NCBI GenBank assembly: GCA_022843145.1
Contig: JALHOF010000009.1
Location: forward strand, 123,025-187,024
Origin: Hyphomicrobium sp.
GTDB taxonomy: Bacteria; Pseudomonadota; Alphaproteobacteria; Rhizobiales; Hyphomicrobiaceae
Direction: 5' to 3'
Length of the DNA: 64,000 bases
The notes beneath the pieces were generated by a model. It was not told where the DNA came from and ran no database searches. It saw only the letters and a program-made list of their open reading frames with translations. The first letter of the stretch is position 1, and each line of letters begins with the position of its first letter. The translations under genes were made by a program, and so were the position numbers. Below are positions 34,400 to 44,131 of the stretch, piece after piece.

Positions 34400-36853
34400 G
34401 TGCCATCATTCTCGAAGAGCCTTGAGACTTGTCTGCACCGTGCGCTCGAGAACGCCAACGAGCGCCGGCATGAGTTCGCGACGCTCGAACATCTGCTTCT
34501 CGCACTGCTCGACGACCGTGATGCCGCAGCCGTCATGCGCGCGTGCAACGTCGATCTCGACGCGCTCAAGCTGCGCATCACCGAGTATCTCGACAGTGAA
34601 CTGGGATCGCCCACTGCCAAGGGCGCGACCGACGCGCAGCCGACGACCGGCTTCCAGCGCGTCATCCACCGCGCCGTCGTCCACGTGCAGTCGTCGGGCC
34701 GCGAGGAAGTGACCGGCGCCAACGTGCTCGTCGCCATTTTCGCCGAACGCGAAAGCCATGCCGCGTTCTTCCTGCAGGAGCAGGAAATGACGCGCTTCGA
34801 TGCCGTGCAGTACATTTCTCACGGGATTGCGAAGCGCCCGGGCATGAGCGAGCCGCGTCCGGTGCGCGGTGTCGACGAGAACGAGGAGAGCTCGTCTTCG
34901 GGCGAAGAGAAGAAGCCCGGCCAGGACGCACTCAACACCTACTGCGTCAACCTCAACAAGAAGGCCCGCGACGGCAAGATCGATCCGTTGATCGGCCGCG
35001 AGCAGGAGGTGCTGCGCACCATCCAGGTGCTGTGCCGCCGCCAGAAGAACAACCCGCTGTTCGTCGGCGACCCCGGCGTCGGCAAGACGGCCATCGCCGA
35101 GGGCCTAGCCCGCAAGATCATCAAGGGCGAGGTGCCCGAGGTGCTGCGCAACGCCACCATCTTCTCGCTCGACATGGGCGCGCTCTTGGCCGGCACGCGC
35201 TATCGCGGCGATTTCGAGGAGCGGCTCAAGGCCGTCATGAAGGAAATCGAGAACTATCCCGGCGCGGTGCTTTTCATCGACGAAATTCACACCGTGATCG
35301 GCGCAGGCGCGACTTCAGGCGGCGCGATGGATGCGTCGAACCTGCTCAAGCCCGCCTTGCAGTCGGGCACCGTCCGCTGCATCGGCTCGACCACCTTCAA
35401 GGAGTATCGCCAGCACTTCGAGAAAGACCGCGCACTCGTCCGCCGCTTCCAGAAGATCGACGTCAAGGAGCCGTCGGTCGCCGACGCGATCGAGATCGTC
35501 AAGGGCCTGAAGCCCTACTTCGAGGAGTTCCACAAGCTCAAGTACACCAACGAGGCCGTCAAGGCCGCGGTCGAGCTGTCGGCCAAGTACATCCACGACC
35601 GCAAGCTGCCGGACAAGGCGATCGACGTGATCGACGAGACCGGCGCGTCGCAGATGCTGGTGCCCGAAGGCAAGCGCAAGAAGAAGATCACCACCAAGGA
35701 GATCGAGGCCACCGTCGCGACGATGGCGCGCATCCCGCCGAAAACCGTGACCAAGTCGGATGCCGAGGTGCTCGGCAATCTCGAGAAGGACTTGAAGCGG
35801 CTAGTCTTCGGTCAGGACGCTGCGATCTCCACGCTGTCGGCCGCGATCAAGCTTGCCCGTGCCGGCCTGCGAGAGCCGGAGAAGCCGATCGGCTGCTACC
35901 TGTTCTCGGGCCCCACCGGCGTCGGCAAGACCGAAGTCGCCAAGCAGCTCGCCCATCTGATGGGTGTCGAACTCCTGCGCTTCGACATGTCGGAATACAT
36001 GGAGAAGCACACGGTTTCGCGTCTCATCGGTGCGCCTCCCGGCTACGTCGGCTTCGACCAGGGCGGCCTCCTGACAGATGGCATCGACCAGCATCCGCAC
36101 TCGGTGCTCTTGCTCGACGAGATCGAGAAGGCGCATCCTGATCTCTACAACATCCTTCTGCAGGTGATGGACCACGGCAAGCTCACCGACCACAACGGCA
36201 AGCAGGTCGATTTCCGCAACGTCATCTTGATCATGACGACGAACGCGGGTGCGTCCGATCTCGCAAAACCGCCGATGGGCTTCAATCGCCAGAAGCGCGA
36301 AGGCGAGGACAACGACGCCATCAACAGGATGTTCACGCCGGAGTTCCGCAACCGCCTCGACGCCGTCGTCGCGTTCGCGGGCCTCGGGCACGACGTCATC
36401 CAGAAGGTCGTCGAGAAGTTCATCTTCCAGCTCGAAGCACAGTTGGCCGACCGTGGCGTCACGATCGAACTGACCGAAGCAGCCGCGAAGTGGATAGGCG
36501 AGATCGGCTACGACGAAAAGTTCGGTGCACGTCCGCTCGGCCGCGTCATCCAGGAGCACATCAAGAAGCCGCTTGCCGACGAGCTGCTGTTCGGACGCCT
36601 CGAGCATGGCGGGACCGTGAAGATCGACGTCGAAGGCGAAGGTCTCGAGAAGAAGCTCTCGTTCTCCTACATCTCGACCGACCCGTCGAAGAAGCCGAAG
36701 TCGAAGGAAGAGGAGGAGGACGACGCCGAGCCGATCGCGGCGCTCGCCGAGCCCGAGCCGCGCAAAGCGCTGCCGGGACCTAAAGAGAAGAAGGATCGCC
36801 CGGCCAAGGGCGGTGGAGCCGTGCCGAGCGTGCCGCGCAAGAAGGACGACTGA
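34400..36853 (+). CDS. clpA: ATP-dependent Clp protease ATP-binding subunit ClpA
   Basis: The 817-residue AAA+ unfoldase has a Clp N-domain (residues 1-140), ATPase domain 1 with GDPGVGKTAIAEG and VLFIDEIHT, and ATPase domain 2 with GPTGVGKTEVAK and VLLLDEIEKAHPDL. It feeds proteins to ClpP together with ClpS, encoded 5 bp upstream. The start is GTG 34400 (reading as MPSFSKSLETCLHRAL), which matches ClpA N-termini. The C-terminus has an extra charged tail of about 60 residues (EEEEDDAEPIAALAEPEP, then Lys/Pro) not found in E. coli ClpA. Confidence 0.95.
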   Translation: MPSFSKSLETCLHRALENANERRHEFATLEHLLLALLDDRDAAAVMRACNVDLDALKLRITEYLDSELGSPTAKGATDAQPTTGFQRVIHRAVVHVQSSGREEVTGANVLVAIFAERESHAAFFLQEQEMTRFDAVQYISHGIAKRPGMSEPRPVRGVDENEESSSSGEEKKPGQDALNTYCVNLNKKARDGKIDPLIGREQEVLRTIQVLCRRQKNNPLFVGDPGVGKTAIAEGLARKIIKGEVPEVLRNATIFSLDMGALLAGTRYRGDFEERLKAVMKEIENYPGAVLFIDEIHTVIGAGATSGGAMDASNLLKPALQSGTVRCIGSTTFKEYRQHFEKDRALVRRFQKIDVKEPSVADAIEIVKGLKPYFEEFHKLKYTNEAVKAAVELSAKYIHDRKLPDKAIDVIDETGASQMLVPEGKRKKKITTKEIEATVATMARIPPKTVTKSDAEVLGNLEKDLKRLVFGQDAAISTLSAAIKLARAGLREPEKPIGCYLFSGPTGVGKTEVAKQLAHLMGVELLRFDMSEYMEKHTVSRLIGAPPGYVGFDQGGLLTDGIDQHPHSVLLLDEIEKAHPDLYNILLQVMDHGKLTDHNGKQVDFRNVILIMTTNAGASDLAKPPMGFNRQKREGEDNDAINRMFTPEFRNRLDAVVAFAGLGHDVIQKVVEKFIFQLEAQLADRGVTIELTEAAAKWIGEIGYDEKFGARPLGRVIQEHIKKPLADELLFGRLEHGGTVKIDVEGEGLEKKLSFSYISTDPSKKPKSKEEEEDDAEPIAALAEPEPRKALPGPKEKKDRPAKGGGAVPSVPRKKDD

Positions 36854-36880
36854 GGCGCGCCTCACACGCCTCAGTCTATG

Positions 36881-36910
36881 CGAACGCCGGGCCCGAAAGC
36901 CCGGCGTTCG
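36881..36910 (+). terminator. Terminator after clpA
   Basis: A perfect 12-bp stem (CGAACGCCGGGC / GCCCGGCGTTCG) with a 6-nt loop is followed by TCGTTT. It lies 27 bp after the clpA stop. Confidence 0.75.
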
Positions 36911-37034
36911 TCGTTTCGGCGCCTACACTGTCTGTGCTTCAGGGCACAGCCCTCGACGAAAGCCCTTGCTACCTACGCCGCCGTCCGCACCCGACAATCG
37001 CGCGGATCAGTCACAACCGGCAAAGGAGCAACCT

Positions 37035-38132
37035 ATGTGCCAGGCATGCAATCTCACCACCGCTACCGCGATTGACGGCGATCGCGCCGCGGCCTTCGAG
37101 CAGCGCTTCGTCGGCGCACTCAACGATGCAGCGATGATCGTCATGGCGTCGATCGGTCATCGCACCGGACTGTTCGATGCGTTGTCGGACACTGCACCGA
37201 TGACCAGTATTGCGCTCGCCGAACGTGCGGGATTGAATGAGCGCTACGTCCGCGAATGGCTCGGCGCGATGGTGTGCGCCAGGATCGTCGAGATGGATGG
37301 CGAGGCCGGCACTTACAGCCTGCCCGAAGCGCACGCGCGGTTTCTGACGCGGGCTGCGGCCGCCAATCTCGCGGTCATCGCGCAGTTCCTGCCGCTTGTC
37401 GGCAGTGTCGAGGACGATGTGGTCCACTGCTTCCGTCACGGCGGCGGCGTGCCGTATTCGCGCTATGCCCGATTTCATGAAGTGATGGCGGAGGAATCCG
37501 GCCAGACTGTACTGCCCGTGCTCGAGACGGCGATCCTGCCGCTCGTTCCGGGGCTCGTCGGCCGGCTCGATCGCGGAATCCGGGTTGTCGATGTCGGCTG
37601 CGGCCGTGGCCGCGCGCTTCTGCAACTCGCGGCGCGCTATCCGCGGAGCTCCTTCGCTGGGTTCGATCTGTCGGAGGAGGCGATCGTGTGGGCGCGGACC
37701 GAAGCCAAGCGGCTCGGCCTCGGCAACGTGACGTTCACAGTGCGCGATCTTTCCGATTTCGATCGCACCGCACCCATGGCCGCGTTCGATCTCGCGCTCA
37801 CCTTCGACGCCATTCACGATCAGGCCAAACCGCAGGCCGTCCTCGACGGCATCCTGCGCGCGCTTGCATCCGATGGCGTCTATCTGGCGCAAGACATCAA
37901 AGGAGCAGGGCGGCACGACAAGGACAGGGATAACCCGATAGGCACTCTGCTTTACACGATCTCGTGCATGCACTGCATGACCGTGTCCTTGGCACAGGGC
38001 GGCGATGGATTGGGCGCGATGTGGGGCCGGGATAAAGCTGAGTGCATGTTCCGCGAGGCCGGCTTTCGCTCGGTCGAGGTGCACGAACTCGAGCACGATA
38101 TCCAGAACGCCTACTACGTCTGCCGTCCATAG
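37035..38132 (+). CDS. SAM-dependent methyltransferase with N-terminal winged helix
   Basis: The 365-residue protein combines an N-terminal dimerisation/winged-helix part (GLFDALSDTAPMTSIALAER, NERYVREWLGAM) with a Rossmann methyltransferase domain (VVDVGCGRGRALLQLAARYP near residue 182, FDAIHDQAKPQAVL). This is the architecture of Rv2258c-like small-molecule methyltransferases. There are several Cys residues near the start (MCQACN) and end. The substrate is unknown. A strong AAAGGAG ribosome binding site precedes ATG 37035. Confidence 0.85.
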   Translation: MCQACNLTTATAIDGDRAAAFEQRFVGALNDAAMIVMASIGHRTGLFDALSDTAPMTSIALAERAGLNERYVREWLGAMVCARIVEMDGEAGTYSLPEAHARFLTRAAAANLAVIAQFLPLVGSVEDDVVHCFRHGGGVPYSRYARFHEVMAEESGQTVLPVLETAILPLVPGLVGRLDRGIRVVDVGCGRGRALLQLAARYPRSSFAGFDLSEEAIVWARTEAKRLGLGNVTFTVRDLSDFDRTAPMAAFDLALTFDAIHDQAKPQAVLDGILRALASDGVYLAQDIKGAGRHDKDRDNPIGTLLYTISCMHCMTVSLAQGGDGLGAMWGRDKAECMFREAGFRSVEVHELEHDIQNAYYVCRP

Positions 38133-38236
38133 TGAGCCAGCGGCGGGCGCGAGGCGCAGGCCTGCCCTGCGTCTGGAAGCGCTGGCGTCTTCCTCGTTGT
38201 CCCTGTATGAGCGCTCCGTCATCAAGGGAGCGGCCG

Positions 38237-39025
38237 GTGCCGGACATCAACGGGCGCGGCAGCGGATTTGCGACGGATGCGCGAGCATTTCGCGCCGGTC
38301 TTGCCGCCGCGCTATCCATTCCAGGCTTTATTCTTCTTGCGTCCGCCGCCGGGTTCGGCGCACTGGCGCGGGATGCTGGCCTGTCGGTCGGCAACGCGAA
38401 CGTCATGATGGCCGCGCTCTTTGCTCTCCCCGCGCAGGTCGTCATGGTCGATCAGCTGGCGCGCGGGGGTTCGCTCATCGGCGCCATCCTCGCTGTCTCG
38501 TTGATCGGCGTCCGGCTTCTGCCGATGACGGTCGTACTCGCGCCGTTTCTCGGCGGCCGGCACGCCGGGCGCTGGAGCAAGCTCGTCGCTGTCCACGCCA
38601 TCGCCATCACCGCATGGATCGAGGGCTTCCGCCGTCTGCCCGCTGTTGCGGAAGAGCGGCGCATGGCGCATTTCCTCGGGATCGGAACGGGGCTGATCGC
38701 GGCGTCCCTGGCCGGCACGACCATCGGTTATGGACTGGCAGGCGCGGTGCCGCCGGCGCTTTCGGCGGCGCTGCTGTTTCTCACGCCGATCTATTTCATC
38801 CTTTCGCTATTGCAGACCGCAAACCGCAACGGCGATCTTTTGGCGATCGTCATCGGCGCGCTGCTCGGACCGCTGGCGTTTCATTTCGCACCTGGGTTCG
38901 ATCTTCTGCTGACCGGTTTGATCGGCGGCACGGCGGCGTTTCTCGTTGCGGACCGTCTGTCGCCCGAAGCCCGCCTGGCCGATCCCCCGAGCGCTCGCCC
39001 TGACGGTCCCGGCGGTGTCACATGA
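38237..39025 (+). CDS. azlC: AzlC-family branched-chain amino acid exporter subunit
   Basis: The product of about 262 residues has six to seven membrane segments and the AzlC pattern (GLAAALSIPGFILLASAAGFGALARDAGL, ALPAQVVMVDQLARGGS, RLLPMTVVLAPFLGG). AzlC with AzlD exports branched-chain amino acids and analogues. GTG 38237 is chosen because AAGGGAG lies 6 bp upstream; an ATG at 38207 would add ten residues. The stop overlaps azlD (ATGA). Confidence 0.82.
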   Translation: MPDINGRGSGFATDARAFRAGLAAALSIPGFILLASAAGFGALARDAGLSVGNANVMMAALFALPAQVVMVDQLARGGSLIGAILAVSLIGVRLLPMTVVLAPFLGGRHAGRWSKLVAVHAIAITAWIEGFRRLPAVAEERRMAHFLGIGTGLIAASLAGTTIGYGLAGAVPPALSAALLFLTPIYFILSLLQTANRNGDLLAIVIGALLGPLAFHFAPGFDLLLTGLIGGTAAFLVADRLSPEARLADPPSARPDGPGGVT

Positions 39026-39363
39026 GTGGTCTCGGCAGCGGCTGGGGCACGGCCGCCCTCATCATCGCGATCGCCATTCTCGCGCACGAACCGTGGCGCT
39101 GGCTCGGGCTCTATGTGGGCCGCGACCTCGACATCGACGGCGTATTGTTCCGCTGGGTGCGTGCGGTAGCAACCGCGATGGTCGCGGGGCTCGTGATGCG
39201 GCTGCTCGTCTTTCCGGCAGGCGCGCTTGCGGGCGTGCCGATGGCGCTGAGGCTTGCGGCTTTCGCTGCAGGCATCGCCGTGTTCTATGCAGCGCGCCGC
39301 AATCTTGCGGCGGGCGTCGCAGGCGGCGCGGCTGTCCTGATCGCCGGTGGCTATATCGTCTAG
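39022..39363 (+). CDS. azlD: AzlD-family small membrane subunit
   Basis: The 113-residue protein has three to four membrane segments and AzlD features (EPWRWLGLYVGRDLD, VRAVATAMVAGLVMRLL). It forms the export complex with AzlC. Start and azlC stop overlap as ATGA. Confidence 0.85.
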   Translation: MSGLGSGWGTAALIIAIAILAHEPWRWLGLYVGRDLDIDGVLFRWVRAVATAMVAGLVMRLLVFPAGALAGVPMALRLAAFAAGIAVFYAARRNLAAGVAGGAAVLIAGGYIV

Positions 39364-39465
39364 CCGGCGGCACGTCAGTTCGCGTGTCGATTTGGAGCCC
39401 GCGCGCTTCCCGTGTTACCCGATTGATCCGGCACGCCCGCCGCCACGCCACCGAGCGGACATCGC

Positions 39466-40974
39466 ATGACCTCGACCAACGCCGCCGACCTCGTAATCGC
39501 CTTCGACAACAGCTACGCGCGGCTGCCCGATCGTTTCTTCGTGCGGCAGAAGCCGACGCCCGTCTCCAAGCCCGCCCTGATCCGCCTGAACGATGCGCTC
39601 GCTCGCGATCTCGGGCTCGATCCGGTCGCGCTGGCGTCGGACGCAGGGATTGCGATGCTCGCCGGGAACCGGATCGCATCGGGCAGCCAGCCCATCGCCG
39701 CCGCATATGCCGGTCATCAGTTCGGCGGGTTTTCGCCCGCGCTGGGCGACGGCCGCGCCATCCTGCTCGGCGAAGTGATCGGAAAGGACGGTATCCGCCG
39801 GGACATCCAATTGAAGGGCTCCGGCCCGACGCCGTGGTCGCGCCGAGGCGACGGCCGCGCCGCGCTCGGCCCGGTGTTGCGCGAGTACATCGTCAGCGAG
39901 GCGTTCTCAGCGTTTGGGATTCCGACGACGCGCGCACTTGCCGCCGTCACCACGGGCGATGTGGTCCTGCGCGAGACACCGATGCCGGGCGGCGTCTTGA
40001 CCCGCGTGGCGCAGAGCCACATCCGCGTCGGCACCTTCCAGTATTTCGCCGCACGCCAGGACGTCGACGCCGTGCGCATCCTCGCCGACCACGTCATCGC
40101 ACGCCACTACCCGGACGCGGCGTCCGCGCCCAATCCTTATCGCGCGTTGCTCGACGGCGTCATCGCGCGGCAGGCGTCGCTGATCGCGCAGTGGATGCTG
40201 ATCGGCTTCATCCACGGCGTGATGAACACCGACAACTGCCAAGTCGCGGGCGAGACGATCGATTTCGGCCCGTGCGCGTTCATGGACGCCTATCACCCCG
40301 AGACCGTGTTCAGCTCCATCGACCGAAACGGGCGTTACGCATTCTCCAGTCAGCCCGCCATCGCGCACTGGAACCTCGTCCGCTTCGCCGAGACGCTGCT
40401 GCCGTTGCTTGGCGATGACCAGGATGCAGCGATATCCGAGGCGCAGGCCGCGCTGGAGCCGTTCGCCGGTCAATTCGAGGCCGCCTATGGGTCGGGCCTC
40501 CGGCGAAAAATCGGCCTCGCCCCGGCCCCGGCCTTCGTCGTCGGCGAGGACACCGCGTTGATCCGCGAACTGTTCGACCTGATGGCCGCCGGCCGCGCCG
40601 ATTTCACGCTCTCGTTCCGGCGCCTCGCCGACGCCGCCGCCGATCCCGCCGCCGACGCCGCTTTCGCGACGCTCTTCCAGGGTGGCGTCGATCCCGCGCC
40701 GTGGCTCGCCCGCTGGCGTGAACGTCTCTCGTCCGATCCGGTCGTGCCCGCCGTTCGCGCAACCCAAATGCGCGCCGTCAATCCGCTGTTCATCCCGCGC
40801 AATCACCGCATCGAACAGGCCATCGTGGCGGCTGTCGGCGGCGACGACTTCGCGCCGTTCCACAGGCTCGTCGACGTGCTTGCGCGGCCGTTCGACGATC
40901 AGCCCGGCAACGCCGACCTCGCCCTGCCCCCCGAGCCCGACGAGATCGTGCAGGAAACCTTCTGCGGTACCTGA
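39466..40974 (+). CDS. selO: Protein adenylyltransferase SelO (YdiU)
   Basis: The 502-residue pseudokinase-fold protein transfers AMP to Ser/Thr/Tyr of target proteins. SelO features include YAGHQFGGFSPALGDGRAILLG, IQLKGSGPTPWSRRGDGRAAL, HGVMNTDNCQVAGETIDFGP (metal and catalytic residues) and the end EIVQETFCGT. The Cys two residues before the end matches the redox or selenocysteine position of eukaryotic SelO. The stop abuts the next gene's stop on the opposite strand in the palindrome TGATCA. Confidence 0.92.
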   Translation: MTSTNAADLVIAFDNSYARLPDRFFVRQKPTPVSKPALIRLNDALARDLGLDPVALASDAGIAMLAGNRIASGSQPIAAAYAGHQFGGFSPALGDGRAILLGEVIGKDGIRRDIQLKGSGPTPWSRRGDGRAALGPVLREYIVSEAFSAFGIPTTRALAAVTTGDVVLRETPMPGGVLTRVAQSHIRVGTFQYFAARQDVDAVRILADHVIARHYPDAASAPNPYRALLDGVIARQASLIAQWMLIGFIHGVMNTDNCQVAGETIDFGPCAFMDAYHPETVFSSIDRNGRYAFSSQPAIAHWNLVRFAETLLPLLGDDQDAAISEAQAALEPFAGQFEAAYGSGLRRKIGLAPAPAFVVGEDTALIRELFDLMAAGRADFTLSFRRLADAAADPAADAAFATLFQGGVDPAPWLARWRERLSSDPVVPAVRATQMRAVNPLFIPRNHRIEQAIVAAVGGDDFAPFHRLVDVLARPFDDQPGNADLALPPEPDEIVQETFCGT

Positions 40975-41607
40975 TCAGCCGACCACTGCTGGCGTGCGCC
41001 GCAGGTTGCGGCCCGTCTCGAGTTCCTCGACGATCGCGCGGGCGACGTCGGTGCGGCGCACCGGACCGGGCCGCCAGTCTTTTGCTTCCGGCAGCACGCG
41101 CGCCGTCCCCGCGGCCTCGCCGTCCTGCAGGATGCCGGGCCGAAGGATCGTCCAATCGAGCGCGGAATTGCGCACGATCCGCTCCTGGATGTCCTTGTCG
41201 TCATAGACGCGCTTCAGAACGATCATGAACGGGATTGCGTAGAGACCGAGGCTACCCCGGCTGTCGCCCGCGCCGAGCCCCGTCACCACGACGAGCCGTT
41301 TCGGTCCGCGCGCGGTCATCGCGTCGACCAGGACGCGCGTCGCCTTCGAGAACAGGTCCGTACCGCCGACGTACGCCGGCCCCATCGCGAGCCCCAGAAC
41401 CTGCACGACCGCATCCATGCCGTCGATTGCCCGCTCCACGCTCGCCCGATCGAGCGCGTCTCCGACGAACTTTTCCAGCCGTTCGTGCTCGATCTGGATC
41501 GCGGCGGCCGATCGCGCCAACGCGCGCACGCGATGCCCGGCGGCGAGCGCCGTTTCGACCGTGCGAAGCCCGATGCCGCGGCTCGCACCGATGATCAGGA
41601 CGTTCAT
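40975..41607 (-). CDS. NAD(P)-binding atypical SDR (NAD(P)H-binding, NmrA/BVR-B-like)
   Basis: The 210-residue protein has an N-terminal Rossmann motif NVLIIGASRGIGLRTVETAL and later VVVTGLGAGDSRG and LDWTILRPGIL, typical of atypical short-chain dehydrogenases. The usual Tyr-x3-Lys catalytic pair is not evident. AGGAG sits 5 bp before ATG 41607. The substrate is unknown. Confidence 0.8.
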   Translation of the reverse strand: MNVLIIGASRGIGLRTVETALAAGHRVRALARSAAAIQIEHERLEKFVGDALDRASVERAIDGMDAVVQVLGLAMGPAYVGGTDLFSKATRVLVDAMTARGPKRLVVVTGLGAGDSRGSLGLYAIPFMIVLKRVYDDKDIQERIVRNSALDWTILRPGILQDGEAAGTARVLPEAKDWRPGPVRRTDVARAIVEELETGRNLRRTPAVVG

Positions 41608-41761
41608 GGGATCTCCTCGTTGAGCCTCGGCGCTACTGGAAGCATACGCCTCCCGTCGCGCCGCCGACCAGCCCGCGTCGATCAACTGCGGCATCCCTTC
41701 GCTTGACCGTGCGCACGGCCGTGGGCCTGATGCGCCGCGACGAACGAATGAGGGCGAAGAC

Positions 41762-42244
41762 GTGAACCGCGAAAGCTACAAGACACTGGCCGAGAAGGCC
41801 GCGCGCGAGGTGCGCGAGATCATGCCGTGGGAATTGAAGCGGATGATGGCCGCCGATCCCGCGCCAATCGTGCTCGATGTGCGAGAGCGGAGCGAATTCG
41901 ACGCCGCTCACATCGCCGGCTCGCGCAACGTGCCGCGCGGCATTCTCGAGGCCGCCTGCGAATATGATTACGCCGAAACGGAGGCCGACCTCGTCGCCGC
42001 CCGCGCGCGCCCGATCGTCGTCGTCTGCCGCTCGGGAAACCGCAGCGCGATGGCTGCCGTCGTCATGCGCCAGATCGGCTATGCCGACGTCGCGTCCCTG
42101 AAGCTCGGCGTCAAAGGTTGGAACGACGGCGACTTGCCGCTGGTCGACGGCCGCGGATTGCGCATCGATGCCGACGAGGCCGCACACGTGCTGGAGCCGA
42201 AGCTGTCGCCGGATCAGATCGACCCGGCGCGCCGCAAAGCGTAG
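41762..42244 (+). CDS. Rhodanese-domain protein
   Basis: The 160-residue protein carries a single rhodanese domain with the active-site loop CRSGNRSA near residue 91 and the motif IVLDVRERSEFDAAHIAGSRNVP. It moves sulfane sulfur in the cytoplasm; no signal peptide is seen. The start is GTG 41762. It is divergent from the SDR gene. Confidence 0.88.
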   Translation: MNRESYKTLAEKAAREVREIMPWELKRMMAADPAPIVLDVRERSEFDAAHIAGSRNVPRGILEAACEYDYAETEADLVAARARPIVVVCRSGNRSAMAAVVMRQIGYADVASLKLGVKGWNDGDLPLVDGRGLRIDADEAAHVLEPKLSPDQIDPARRKA

Positions 42245-42262
42245 CGCGGCCAAACCCGCGCC

Positions 42263-42688
42263 TCAGACCTTTGCTAGAGTCGCCTTCATTTTCTCGGCGT
42301 TCGCCGCCAGAACCGCGCCATCTTCCTGCTTGCCACCGTGATGGCCGAGTCGCTGCCCCTCGTGCATCGGGATGACGTGGACGTGGAGGTGGAACACGGT
42401 TTGTCCGGCGGGCGCCTCGTTGAACTGCGAAATCCGCACACCGTCCGCCGCGAACGCCGCCTTCGCCGCGACGGCGACCTTCTGCACCACCGCCATCAGC
42501 TTGCCGAGGGTGGCCGGATCGGCGTCGAGCAGATTGCGGGACGCGGCCTTCGGCACGACGAGCATATGTCCCGGCGCCTGGGGCATGATGTCCATGAACG
42601 CGATCGTGTCCTGATCCTCGTAGACCTTGTGGCACGGGATCTCACCGCGCAGGATCTTGGCGAAGATGTTGGCGTTGTCGTAGGTCAT
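42263..42688 (-). CDS. HIT-family hydrolase
   Basis: The 141-residue protein has the histidine triad HLHVHVIP near residue 101 and the family start NIFAKILRGEIPCHKVYED. HIT enzymes split AMP-amine or dinucleotide bonds. It follows the COG3146 gene on the same strand with about 50 bp between them and is probably in the same operon. Confidence 0.92.
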   Translation of the reverse strand: MTYDNANIFAKILRGEIPCHKVYEDQDTIAFMDIMPQAPGHMLVVPKAASRNLLDADPATLGKLMAVVQKVAVAAKAAFAADGVRISQFNEAPAGQTVFHLHVHVIPMHEGQRLGHHGGKQEDGAVLAANAEKMKATLAKV

Positions 42689-42738
42689 GGTCGTCCCCCT
42701 GGTCTGATGGGGTCATCAAACCGAGGTTCTGGCCGGGG

Positions 42739-44025
42739 TCAATCCCCCTCGCCGTGCTCGTCCGCGCTCTGGTCCGTGTCTGGACGGATCTCGATCGCCC
42801 GGCCTTCGTCCCCGCCAGACGTTCCGCCGCCCGGCGGCCCGCGACGGAATGGGCCGAGCGCAGTGAGGTCGGCGTTGATCTCGGTGATCGCCGCGCGCTC
42901 GTGGTCGAGGAAATGCGCGACTGCTCTGCGCAATCCTGGGTCGGCGATCCAGTGCGCGGAATAGGTCGTCACCGGCAGATAGCCGCGCGCCAGCTTATGC
43001 TCGCCCTGCGCGCCGGCTTCGACGCGCTTCAGGCCGCGCTCGATGGCGAACTGGATGGCTTGATAATAGCAGACCTCGAAATGCAGGCATGGGTGGGACT
43101 CGATCGCGCCCCAGTAGCGGCCATAGAGGCAGTCGCCGCCGATAAGATTAAGTGCGCCTGCGATCGGCCGGCCGTCGCGTTTGACCAGGAAAAGCAGACA
43201 GCGATCGGCCATCGTGGCGCCGAGCAGCGAAAAGAACCGGCGGTTGAGGTAGGGACGGCCCCACTTGCGGTCGCCGGTGTCGGTGTAGAACTGATGGAAG
43301 GCGTCCCAATCGGCCTCGGTGATCTCCGCACCCGTGCGGCGCTCGATGTCGAGGCCGGCGGCGACGGCGGTTTCGCGTTCCTTGCGAATGCTCTTGCGCT
43401 TGCGCGAGGCCAGTGAGGCAAGAAATTCGTCGAACGTGCCGTAGCCCTGATTGGTCCAATGGAACTGCTGTCCCGTGCGCTTCAGAAGACCCACCGCGCC
43501 GAGGCGCTGCCACGCGCCCTCATCCAGAAAGGTCAGGTGCAGCGAGGAGACCCCCATCTGCCGCGCCACCTCGACGGCGCCAAGCGCCATCAATCGTTCG
43601 CGTTCTTCGGCGTCCGGTCCTGGCCTGAGCAGGATGCGCCGTCCGGGAACGGGCGAGAACGGCACGGCGCACTGCAGTTTCGGATAATAGCGTCCGCCCG
43701 CCCGGCGATAGGCGTCGGCCCAAGCGTGGTCGAATACGAACTCGCCCTGACTGTGGGTCTTGAGATAAAGCGGCATCGCGCCGGCGATCACCCCGTCGGC
43801 GTTGCGGAGTGTGAGATGCTGCGGAATCCAGCCCGCGCGCTCTCCGGTCGTGCCGGCGTCCTCGAGTGCCTTCAGAAATGCGTGGGAGACGAACGGATCG
43901 AACACCGCCGGGTCCGGATTGGCGCACGCATCCCATGCGGCAGCGTCGATGTCCGCGATCAGCGGATTGACGTCCAATGTCGACCGCTCGCTATCGTCCA
44001 CGCCAACCTCTGAGCCATGTCTCAC
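42739..44025 (-). CDS. COG3146 (DUF482) FemAB/GNAT-like protein
   Basis: The 428-residue protein matches the COG3146/PF04339 family of predicted acyltransferases. Features are FVSHAFLKALEDAG, YLKTHSQGEFVFDHAWADAY, ASRKRKSIRKERETA, FHQFYTDTGDRKWGRPYLNR and EAGAQGEHKLARGYLPV. Function is not established; the fold suggests transfer of an amino acid or acyl group, perhaps to peptidoglycan. The start codon is GTG 44025 (another in-frame GTG is at 44001). The acidic Gly/Asp-rich tail is not part of the core. Confidence 0.85.
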   Translation of the reverse strand: MRHGSEVGVDDSERSTLDVNPLIADIDAAAWDACANPDPAVFDPFVSHAFLKALEDAGTTGERAGWIPQHLTLRNADGVIAGAMPLYLKTHSQGEFVFDHAWADAYRRAGGRYYPKLQCAVPFSPVPGRRILLRPGPDAEERERLMALGAVEVARQMGVSSLHLTFLDEGAWQRLGAVGLLKRTGQQFHWTNQGYGTFDEFLASLASRKRKSIRKERETAVAAGLDIERRTGAEITEADWDAFHQFYTDTGDRKWGRPYLNRRFFSLLGATMADRCLLFLVKRDGRPIAGALNLIGGDCLYGRYWGAIESHPCLHFEVCYYQAIQFAIERGLKRVEAGAQGEHKLARGYLPVTTYSAHWIADPGLRRAVAHFLDHERAAITEINADLTALGPFRRGPPGGGTSGGDEGRAIEIRPDTDQSADEHGEGD

Positions 44026-44131
44026 GCCGCCGACGGTTGTCGCAAGGGCGCACAGATCACTATATAGAATACGACGGAAAGCCGCGCGGGATCACATGAC
44101 GCGGTGGCGCGGTCGAGCGAGGAGACGCGGT

